This document shows, piece after piece, positions 49,901-61,900 of a DNA stretch of 64,000 bases; position 1 is the first letter of the stretch, and each line of letters begins with the position of its first letter. Made by a program: the position numbers and the translations under genes. The notes beneath the pieces were generated by a model. It saw only the letters and a program-made list of their open reading frames with translations, had not been told where the DNA came from and made no database searches. The stretch is from Promerops cafer. Its lineage: Eukaryota; Chordata; Aves; Passeriformes; Nectariniidae. The stretch is from the NCBI GenBank assembly GCA_013398275.1, contig VZSE01015521.1, forward strand, positions 919,597 to 983,596, in the 5' to 3' direction.

Positions 49901-52900
49901 AAAACTTTTTCATATTTGGTATTTCTGTATTTTCTTTTTCAGTGTTTAAAATTGCTTACATAGGCTTTTAAGCATAATTCAGGCAGAGATATTTAAATAC
50001 TACCACTTCCTTCTTCCACTCTGAACTTAAAACTTTATTGTAAGCTGATCCTGCTCTGTAGTACTTTTGCACTTGTGTCTTCAAGCTTGTAAGGATAATA
50101 TTGTATTTGGCTTTTTGGATTATTGGGCTGGGCTGGCAGCTTGAGGCTGTTTTCTGATGCTGCTCCATGCCAATGAGTTTAGCTCTGCTGCCTGTAAAAT
50201 GCAGATGATAGCTGTTTCCTCTGTAAAGGGCTATTCCAAGGGAGAGTAATATATAGCAGTGAGACTCATTCATAAGCAATAATAATAAGTTAAGATTACA
50301 CAGCCATAATAGACAAAGACATTTGGGGTTGGTTGAATTTTTTTAACGTTTTTGCCTTTTTCCCCTTAAAAATCACAAACTTAGAAGCAGTGTTCCTTGA
50401 AATTGTTTTACAGCTTTGTAATTGTTCTGTGCATATTTTGCACCATCTATCAGACATATTTAAGACTACACATACTGTAAAAAGCTCTTCTAAACTGCTA
50501 TTGATTTATTTCTACTTTTATTCTCTCTTAAATCTAGTGATAAGTGTGGGAAGCTACCATTATCCCCCAAACAGAAAGCAATGTTTGCCAAGTGGGTGCG
50601 ACCAGATGACATAACAAATAACCCTACGATGATCTATACTGTATCAAGTTTCAGCATAAAGCAGGTAAATTGTTCCCAAGGAAAAATGTGTGCTGCTAGT
50701 GGTTTATCATGGGGGACTTTGTTGTTCAAAAAGGAATCCCCATATATGAGAGTGCTTTCCTTGGCTCTTATGAGGCTAAATAAATAGAAAAAAATTTTGT
50801 TCTGTAGGGGTCTCATGTTGAGCAAGTATACATTTTCTGCCTCTTTAATAGTGGCTTTGCTTCTTTTAGTTTAAATCCTTCCCTTTTTTGAAGGGAATTA
50901 CTAACTGACTGTTTTCCTTCCCTCCACACACTGCATTCATCTCTCAGTATGTGAGTTATTAGTGAATGTGCTCACTGGTTTTCTTCTCTTTATAGACAAT
51001 AGTGTCAGATTGTTCTTTCGTGGCATCACTAGCTATCAGTGCAGCATATGAAAGAAGATACAACAAAAAATTGATCACAAGGTAAGTAGCTGTTGCCTTG
51101 TAAGATCTTTTCAGCTTAATACTGCCAAGCTTTTGCAGTAGTTCTGTGACAGCTGTACACAGTAAAAACAGCATTTGTTTCACCTTCATCTCCCTTGGAT
51201 TTGTGGTTTTATCAATTCTAAGCTGGAAGCCAACTTTATGTTGAAACAAAAGGTTTTAAGTCTAATGTCAAAAAGCTATTAGACAAACATTCCTAATAAA
51301 AATTTTGAGCCAAAATTGGGAACGGATGGTGAATTTATTCACCAAAGACATGTTCAAAGAAACAACAATTTTCAGACATTTATATACACTCTAATATCCA
51401 AGATCTTTTATAGATACTCCCAAAAGTCTGCCCAATTTATTGCATCATGGTATAGGTGTTTTGTTTCTTTTATTATTAACAGCACATCTCATCTATCTTT
51501 GTTTAATGGATAACCCAAGTTTTATCCAGCCAAGCAGCGCTTTATTACATTTGCTGTCCTGGTTAGACAATTACCATTGATTAAGTTTTCTGGGGTGTAA
51601 CAAGCCTATGAAGTGGCTCCCTTACTGTACCTGCAGTGTATTAATCTGGTTTTCTGAGGTGTATAGACCTTTGACTCCTTAACTTGCTCAAGATAGCTTT
51701 ATTTTCCTATGACATCTTATTCATCTCTAGTTATATGATAACCAGTAAACAGTTCTTTATTGAATTTTGTTCTTCAACTGTTGATTAAGTTCTCTAAGGG
51801 GTATGGGTTCATGGAGTTCTTTCTGCAGGTGCTGTGAGATAATTTCTCAGGGTTGTCTACTGACACTCAGCCAACACAGATCTAAATCAAAGCCAGCTAA
51901 AATCAGAGTCAAACATTCCTTAACTAATTAAGCATAGTTCATTACAAAATTTTTTAAAAATCACAAGACTCCTGGTTAACTAAGATATAACTCGCTGTCA
52001 ATATATACCTATACCTATGTCTGTATACAGACACTGGAGTCTAACTTCAGAAGTGCTTTGAGGAGTAAGAAATGGTTTGGAAGGATTTTGTATTTGTGTG
52101 GGATTTTTTAAACATAAACTTTATATATAAAGCTCTCTAGTTTCATTTGTCTGCTTTGTTAGCTGCTGTGCAACACAGGTGGTCCATTTTACAACTCCTT
52201 GTAGAATTAATGTTAACAACACTATTTCAGCTCCACTCAACTGGCATCCTATGATAAATTTTTCATGGGTTTTCTGGACTTTGCTGGGAGGCTCTTACCA
52301 GAACCAGCATGTGAATGGTTTTGAATTGTTTTGTTTTAACCTATTCTTTTTAGAACTGAATTTGTATTCTTTTCAAGAGCAGCAAGTTCTGCACTGCCTG
52401 CTCCTTCAAAAGTTTGACTTGTCATTCAGGCAAACACTGTATTTGTATTATAGATTTGTAAATACTGCTTGTTTAATCGTAAAATAACTTTGTTTGCCTT
52501 GCTTCTGTTTGAGAAACAGGTTACGTATGTTCTTTTTGCTTCTATGTTAAGTAGAAGGCTGCAGCAAGAGCAGGGCCTGAAAAAATAAAACGTATTTAAA
52601 CATGATTATTTTTAATAAATTTGAGTTGCTCTTCATTAAAAATTCCATATTTCTATTCTGTGTAAATTCCATAAATAGACTGTGTTAATCCCACTTTTAT
52701 TGTTGCAAGTGTAGGTACAGCTAAGTCATTTATGTTATAATTTCCTCCTTTTCTTGTTTTTTTCTGTTAACAGTATAATTTACCCTCAGAATAAGAAAGG
52801 TGAACCAGAATATAATCCATGTGGTAAATACATGGTGAAGCTTCATATCAATGGTGTTCCTAGAAAGGTAAATTTTTGGGGGGAACTTAGTACTATTACT

Positions 52901-55900
52901 GAGTAAGTCATGTGTTTTAAAGGCTTGATCAGCTTCACTATGAAGTGCTTGCATAGCAAAAACTTTAGACAGGTGTTTTTGGAAAGTAGTTTTTAGTTTT
53001 TAAACTTTTATGAGATTCATTTTTGGTTTTGAAGTATGCAACTACATACTTCTTCTGTCTGTACTTCTGTACTTCTATAGCCGTTCATAGAAAAGCCTTA
53101 CATTAAATTAATGTAAAAAAATGCCATATATTGCATAGCAGAATTGTCAAAACTGAACAGGAACAAAGCTATATATTCCCTATTTGTGAATTAGATGTGC
53201 ACTCTTCCACTCCATCTTAGAAAGAATTAAAAAATATAGAGGGGGATATCAGGAAGAGTATAGATATGAAATGACCATAGAGGAATAACTCGACTGATAA
53301 CTCAAGCAAGACCTTGCTCTACTACAGACTTTTAGTAAGAAGAGGAAATACCTGAAGATAAAACTTCGCAAACTCACAAACAACTTCATTTTCTTTTCAG
53401 TGCAATAAATAAGAACATAAAATAACTCCATATAACACTTTACTGTAGCACAGATCATAGTGACTCATGAATGTTTATGAGAGTTCAGAAGTTGAGTGGT
53501 TATATTCATGGGGTGGGGAAGTAGGGGGAAACTCCTCAGAAGCTCATAATTGTTAAGATATAACCTGATATAACCTGTGGGTCAGGAAGTCCTTGAGATG
53601 CAAAATTCCAGAATCTGAATGTTTCAGAAAAGTATCATTTTTGTGTCTGCCTTGCTCTTAATATTCTTTCCAAAATGTCTCCTCATGGCTGCCTGTTGTT
53701 AGGATGAATGACCATTTGCTCTCCTATGAAAAGGTCTATTCATTCCTGCACAGATAGGATTTGACCAGAGAATGTGCTGTGTTGGTAGCCTGTATTTGTA
53801 AAGGACCAGTGCCAACAGGAAACTGAAACATCTATTCACGGAAACTGTTTCAGACTACTGCAAATATGCAGTAAGAATCTGTGATGATGGTGAATATGTA
53901 GTACCTAATTTAAAGAAGAAATGTTAATACTGTCAGAGCTGCTGCTTTGAGGTGTTTTTCCTTTTCAGAGAGAAGAAACTTAAATCTGGAACTAGAGGCT
54001 GTGAAAGTGATGAGACACAATTTGTTTCCTTGAAGACAAATAAATATTTATTTCTCTGCTGGCTACCAAGCGTCATCCACACTCTGATTCCTAATTAGAT
54101 GAGGAATATTGTTAGGCTTTTCTTTACTTTTTCTGCTTGTAATTGCACAGAACCTTTCTGCAAGTGCCTTTTGCAGTAGCTATTGCACACTTTATAAGAG
54201 TGTACTGTCACCATCAGCCAAGGCAGCCATCACATGTCACCCAGTTAGACCAGTGCAATCAAGAGCTGGCAGTAGAATTCCTTGTTCACTTGGGCAAACC
54301 ACTGCAGGATTGACAGAGGTGTCCATATGTGAGAATAATGGTCAGGTGTGGCTGTGTCTGAAAAGCTTTGCAGTAATGGGGGTTTTGTTTTATTTTCTGG
54401 TTACTTTCAAAGTACTTTATTGGATTTATGATGATTTTTCATTCATTTCACACAGGTAATCATAGATGACCAGTTACCTGTTGATCATAGTGGGGAACTT
54501 CTCTGCTCTTATTCCAATAATAAGAATGAATTATGGGTGTCACTAATAGAAAAAGCTTACATGAAGGTCATGGGAGGATATGATTTTCCTGGATCAAATT
54601 CTGTAAGTATGAGATTATTTCTAAGTGGAAAAAATTCCACTTAAATAATAATGGGTAAAATAATTTCGTTCTAGTGAAATCAAAGTGAACAGCTTGGGGA
54701 AACAAGTATTTGCTTTGACATTTTCTTAAATCTCTTTCTGTTTCTTTCACAAATATTTTTAGCTGTACTTAATGAAATTATTCCATCAAAATAGAATGAG
54801 CAAGACATCTTGTTGGTCAAAGTCAATCTTGGTTCTCAGATTTCAGTATTGACACTTGTGGGTAGGAAGTGTTTATATAGAGTCTAGATGGAGGTGTTGG
54901 GTGAAGTCATAAATTCTCTTTGCCGATATCAATACTGCTGATTTTGGTTTCTGACTCTTTCAATAAATAGGACAGCTCTGTAGTTCTCCCTCAGTAGGTA
55001 ATGGAGTCAGCTAGGAAAGGAACAGTCTAGTCATTTAGAAGGTCTATATAGAGGGAGCAAGTACTTTGATCTGTGCAAGTTTGTTTATCAGATTGTTCCA
55101 CTCCAAAAATGTGGATTGGGTTTCTATAATGTGGATACTAAAGAAACAGTCAAATACATCATACAAGTGACATGCAAGTTGTTCTTTAAAGAGGGACGGT
55201 TTGCTGAAATGAGTAGCCACATAATTTGTTACTTAGGAAACCTTCCTGATTTTAACTTTATACTATTAAAATTTTAATTTTTTTTTTTTTTAATTCACGG
55301 TGCTAATTGGTGTCTTGACAATCACATTCTTGGTGGGTATACTTGGTAATCATCACCTCTTGAAAAATTGTTATGGAGACAAATGTGGCTTTGTGTAAGG
55401 GGTAAATGTAGCACACATTTTTATGTGTCAGGCTGCTTTGTTTTGAAGGACAAAAGCTGGTGAGAATGTGTTTTATTCCCATTGTCATTCTCTAACTTGC
55501 TATCTGGAAAAACACATTGACTTGTGGCATTTAATCTCCACCCTTCCTGCCCCCTCCACTTTCCACTACATTCCAGCCTCCTTCTGTAATCAGGGTTACT
55601 TACAATCAGGCTCTCTTGTACTTGTAATTCCTCAAGTTCCCACCCCCCAGTGCTGGTTATTGACACTTCAAGTACTTACAGTCTCTGCTTTTGCCTTGAG
55701 GAGTACAAAGCAAAAGAACAGGAATTAAGCAATATTTCAAAGAGTTGGGAGATTAAAGCATCTTTTTATGGAAATACATATCAGTGTCAGCTTTACCAAA
55801 AAGAATAAAAAACACAAATCCTGAGCTTTAGAAATAAAACATAAATTATTTAAAATGCATATATAATAGCAAGGTACCAAATAGTGCTTCTGGGATATGC

Positions 55901-58900
55901 TTTAAAAATCTGTAAATCAATGAAATAAATAGAACACATCACACAATTGGGCATGACTGATGATTCCGTTATGCTTCCATTGCTCTAGAATGCCAGTTTA
56001 TTCCATTTGTTCACTTTTCAGCTTTTTTTTTTTTTTTAAGCTACTTGGAAATGTTGTCCTTGTCTAATAAAAGAATTTTTTGTTTGTTAGTCTTGATCTT
56101 GACCCTTTTATGTGTAGAGCTGTATTGTAAGTTATGTGTACTTGATTTCTTTCAAGATGTTTTGTAAGGTGTGTACAGACATCATATGTTTATATATGGA
56201 TTATCAGTTCTGATTTCTTTTGAATACTTGCATTTCAGAATATTGATCTCCATGCACTGACAGGTTGGATACCTGAAAGAATTGCTATGCACTCTGACAA
56301 TCAAGCCTTCAATAAAGATAGCACTTTCAGAATGCTTTATCAGAGGTAGGCATTTGTTCTTTCCTAAGTAATTAAAATGCTTGCTGTGTACTAGCTGTGT
56401 TAGCACTGTAAAAGCAGTACAGTCACCACAGATACTTCAACAGCATTTTGGTACTGCTACAAATTGTGCTTTAGAAAACCTCTGTGTGCTTTCTGGAAGA
56501 AGAAAAATTGAGGTATTAGTGGCTTTGATAGAACAGAACATTAAAATACTGGGGAATTTTGTGTGATGGAATTCTTCTTCTTTATGTATGAATAAAAAAA
56601 AATTAACCCTTTGCTTGATAAAGAAAACAGAATATAGAGTCAGAGAAGGGCAGTTTGGAACCAATATACCAGTTATATTATAACTGGTACCAGTTATAAT
56701 ATATACCAGTTAAGTGTTTAAAAAGAAGAGGGATATGTGTTCTGTGTTTCCACACAGTTCCTCAGAACTATATTGTATCTGTGTACTGTATTGTATCCTT
56801 AGCAAGCAGATATAATACAGTATTTCTAATCATATCACAAGATTATGCCCCATCAACAAATCTCCTGGAGGAGCAGAAAAAGTCTATGAAAACTGCAATA
56901 CTGGTTTTCAGACCTACTATAACAGTTGGATTTGATGGTCTTAAAGATCCAAAGTAAATGATTCTATTATTTTGCTTATGGTGAAAGAAACAGCTGTAAA
57001 TAATAATTGCCAGGTATACCAAGTACTTTGATTTCTTTCAGAATGGTTTTGTGCAGCCAGTGTCTTATGTATTTCAGTGCAGTAGAAGGGGGTTATTCTG
57101 TTGGCTGAAACATCTGCATCCATGATAAAAGTCCTTTTACAGTGTTTTTTCAGTTGCTTAGGAGCTCTCAGAGCTGTCAATGATTTTTCAGGTGTTCTGG
57201 TGTTGTAATTTGAAGGTGTGACTGAAGTTAGGATGGGATTTAGCCACTGGAACATTGCTGCTGTTCACCTGTGCTAGAGTGAAAATGTGTTGATCCAGAT
57301 AGTCCAGTGATCCTGTAATCTGTCTAGGGACACCGAGTATGTACTCGGATTTTTAGCATAGGCTGGAAACATGTTAGTGTGTATTCACAACAGTAATTGT
57401 TCCAAAATTACCAATTGCTATTCAGAACACTAAACTTGAGTATAAACACCTGCAACAGTATAGAAGCATGAACTTCTCCTTCTTCAGAATCTTGGGGGTG
57501 TGACAGACTTGATAATTTGCTGTATGCAGTTGTTGACTAAGTGGTGATGAAACCACATTTGTGCTCAGCTGTGGATCTGTTAAGGGTATCTTAAAAGTGA
57601 CACAGGCTGAGCTTCAGGTTGATAAATGCTGAATTTTGTTTATGAAAATATGAAATTATATTAAAATAATAATTTTTAATTTAAACTGCATACTTAATTG
57701 TGAAAGAAAAATAGTTCCACTTTCTCAATTTTTTTTCAGAAGTGATTTCTGCTGACAAAAACCCCTATATCCCAGTTTTTATAAAGCAGGGTCATGCTAG
57801 TGGGCAGTGTACAAACATGCTATTGCAGTGTCTGGCAAATGTTAAATTGCAACTTGTGGGATTTAATTAAGCTAATTTTTCACCTCTTTTTGAGCAGATT
57901 TCACAAGGGAGATGTCCTTATCACAACAGCAACAGGGGTGATGTCTGAAGAGGAAGGAGAAAAGTGGGGTTTAGTTCCAACCCATGCCTATGCAGTCTTG
58001 GATATAAGAGAATATAAGGTATCAAATGAAACTGAAGGTGTTTCCAAACTCCTGTTTGAAACATACATGTGTTTCTAGGTTTACCCTAAATGGGTAGCTA
58101 CCGATTTTTTTGCTCTAATGGCTAATATATTTTATTTTGTCTTGGACTCCACTAGGAAATTTCAGAAAACTTAATGATTCTGTGTTTTTGTGAACCATAT
58201 AAAAGCCAGTTTCAATATGTAAAAATTACCGTGACAAAATGAATTGACAATTCTACTTTGTGGGGTTTTTTTAGGGACTTCGATTTCTTCAGCTAAAAAA
58301 CCCCTGGAGCCACTTACGCTGGAAGGGACGATACAGTGAAAATGACACAAGAAACTGGACCCCAGATTTACAAAAATACTTGAACTTTGATCCCAGAACA
58401 GCTCAGAAAATAGACAATGGTAATAAGGTTTTAAAAGTTATTGTCTTCTCAAATAGTATAGAGCATCCACCTGTAGGAAGGTGGAAAGGACCGCTTAAGC
58501 ACAAGGAGAGTAAAACAAATACTAGAAACTAAATAGTCCAAAAGTTTAGGAAGTATTTGTGTATTTAAATCTGTCATTTCAGGTTTGTCTGGGGTTTAAG
58601 TAATCTAGACTGTTAAATATATATCTCAAGTGACAAGAAAGAATCTCCTTGGTTAAGTGTGCTGTCTCAGCATGTTCAGTGCAAAGAGAACATTCTGACA
58701 ATAAGCTGTGTAATGCTGCTTTTTAGTACATGCATGGACTTTCTGTGGGTTTTTTCCTCTCCAAAATTTTCAAATATGCATCAACATGCTTACTGTAATC
58801 AGTATTTAAATCAGTCTTTCTGCTGCATCAGCTGCATTTTACTTTCAGAAAGTAAATGTTTCTGCATTTTACTGTGTCCTAGTTGCTGTCTGCAAATCTG

Positions 58901-61900
58901 AGGGAGCCCTTTTGTTCAGCCACTGTTTTTACAACACTATGCCTCCAAATCCCTTAGATTATAGCATTTATTGATAAGCCTCGTGCAAATGCCTGATGAA
59001 AACTTTTGATTCAAACATAAAAATAGCAGCCCTGGATTTGTGACAGTTATGAGATAATAGCTTGTTATTTATTTACCAATTCATTTAGTAAGTAATTTGT
59101 AGCATCTAGTTGTTAAAATTTTTTATGAAATTACATTAGTAGTTCTAATGGAGTTATTCCTTCTAATTGGATTTACACTTTGGTCTTCTTGATTTTGTGT
59201 AGTTATTATGACTGTTTTTTAGTGCTGCAACATCTGCAACTGCCTATGTCAGTTTGATTTATAAGGCTGCTACCATTTTATAAGTTCATTCCACTAGGGA
59301 ATTTTTGGCTTGCAGGCACTGTTGTTGGCTGGAGTTGCAATTAAGGGAGCTATGGAAAATTAGAATAAATGCATGAGAATGTTGCAAAGATAAAGCAAAT
59401 TTAGGGTGCAAAAACAAGTGACATGGTTTTGCATGAAGTATCTTAGAAATACATTTAAACATACTCTCACATGTTGATGGAATACTCAATTGCACTGGAT
59501 GACTGCTGGAGTAGGTTGTTGAATTGCAGGAACCTGTTTGACTGTGTATTTTATTTTTTTGTTTTTAGAAACCTAGGAAAGGGGAAATAAGGTCAGAATC
59601 ACCTAATGATGTCTCTTTCAAAATAGCAGATTTTCTCATATCTTCTGCTTAGTGCTTGAGAATGGAAAAGCATTCTGACAGGTTCAGAAAGTCCCTGATA
59701 ATAAGAAGAGACTAGCTTGTTTTTTCTCGCATTAACTTGGTTTGAGGGGCAAGTTTCAATTTAGCAATTTAGGCAGTGCAGACATTACTACTACATTTTG
59801 CAGAAATATTGGCTTATATAAACTGTATCATTTACTCAGAAAGAAACTTTTGAGAAACAAGTAAAATCAAGGTGTCTGGTAAGGAAATAATAACAGCATT
59901 CCCTTTTCAGGCATTTTCTGGATTTCCTGGGAGGACCTGTGCCAGTACTATGATGTTATTTATTTGAGTTGGAACCCAAGTCTTTTTAAAGAATCTACAT
60001 GTATTCACAGGTTGGTCCAAAAGATAAAAGTTTTGTTTCAAAACCTCAGTAAGTGTTCTGATGTGATGTTTCCTTCCTTCCATTCTTTCAGGTTACAGCT
60101 AGGGGCTTGAATTCCAACCCTGCTCTTTTGAGCCTGACTTTACACTTTCTCAGCCCAGGCTTTGTTTTTGACTACTTCTGTAACATCAGTGGAGCTCAGT
60201 GACTCTTGTGATGTTTCTGTGGAACTACAGTTGTGTAACCAGATTCTGACCTCAGTCCCACATGTCCCTATCATTATAAAAATCAGATTTTTGTGCAGTC
60301 CACCTCTAAGCAGTGCCCAGACAGTGCTTAAGTGACCTAGTTATTATTTGGAATTCATTCTTCTGGCCACTTGCAAGTGAGCTGTGCGGCGTGTGTTGTC
60401 TTCATAGGGTGTGTTCACTGACATCAGGGTGCTTTAACCAGGTCTGGGTTTTAGCAGTTGTTGTTACCATAAATAATCTTCCTTGCCTGCTGATTTGTTT
60501 TCTGAATGTAATACCTGTCTCTTACCAAATATCCATTACATTCAGGGGTTTTGTCTCCCAGTTTGAGGATAAGTGTGTGTGTATCTGTGTCTCGGTTTTG
60601 GAAAGCAAGGCTTTCTATAGTTTTCCACTCCACTAGACTGCACTTTGCCACTGCTTCCACACTGTCCCTGCATGTGTTAGCTGTGCACAAGCTCCTTCAT
60701 CCACAGTGTGACTGCTGAGCTTATCTGTAAAGGCTCCTTCCATCTTTGTGCTCCAATTATTTCTAAAATACACTGTAGTGATGTAGCAAGATGAGATAAT
60801 GAGTATGCTAATATCAGAGCTCACCTACTGGTCTGTCTGTCTTTACATTATCAGTGATTGCCTTCCCTCTGTGTAGGGAAAAGCCTTAGCACAGTGGCAG
60901 TTGCCATAAAATGCAGAGTAATGACTGTGATAATTTGAAGCTTTGTTAATGCAACCTTTCACACATGCTGCTCAGCTTTACAGGTGTGAGAGGGACAAGG
61001 AGACTTAGGAATAGCTGTATACACTTCTGTTTCCATTGTGCCACACTTCGTGTTCAGTCATCAGCACTTTTTGTTTTTTCTCACTGTATTTTCCTTGTCT
61101 AGACACTTCACGAGGCAGCAGGCAGATTCTGCAGTAGGGCACCTCAAAGATCTTTAACACTTCCTGCAGGGCACCCTTCCCAGCATAAAACAGGGCAAAT
61201 TTTAAAATAAAAATTGCCTCAGAAAAAAAAATGGAAGAAAAAATTTGACAAGCTTTTGAAACCAACCATAGCAGATAGATAGATAGATAGATAGGTAGGT
61301 AGATAGATTTCTACAGTTACAGAAGTGTAGATGTTTTTCATTTAATATTGGTGTGTGCAATCATGGCTATGGTTGTGTAGCCCAGGCTGCTTAAATGGTT
61401 CAACTTTTTGTGTGGTTGCAGTCACCAGCCAGGCTGTTTGTATTTAGCATTTTTTATTATCATACATGTATTGTGATGAACTCATTTATAAAACAAGGTT
61501 TGAAGATAATGCTTCTGATGTGACTGTGTTATGTAACCACTGCCATGGATTCCAGTAGAAAACTAGGCTTTGGTAACTTGTTACTGGTAATATCGTGCTC
61601 TGCATGTTGGTAGGATTTGGATTTCGTTTCAAAGCACAAATTAGTTTCTTACTGGTCTAATAAGATGTCTGTATCACTTTCAGTACGTGGGACGCCAAGC
61701 AGGGCCCGGTGAAGGATGCCTACAGCCTGGCCAACAACCCTCAGTACAAGCTGGAGGTGCAGTGTCCACAGGGTGGTGCTGCCGTCTGGGTCCTGCTCAG
61801 CAGGCACATCACTGACAAGGTGCTGGTTCTGCACTGCGAGCTCTGCCACAGCTTCTGTAAATCTTTCTGTATGGCTTTCTCTTATTGGTATTTTACTGCC

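Noticed and set aside
54109..54459. 116-codon frame with a signal-peptide-like start
   Set aside because: Intronic, ends just inside CAPN7 exon 10 in another frame, and shows no recognisable domain.
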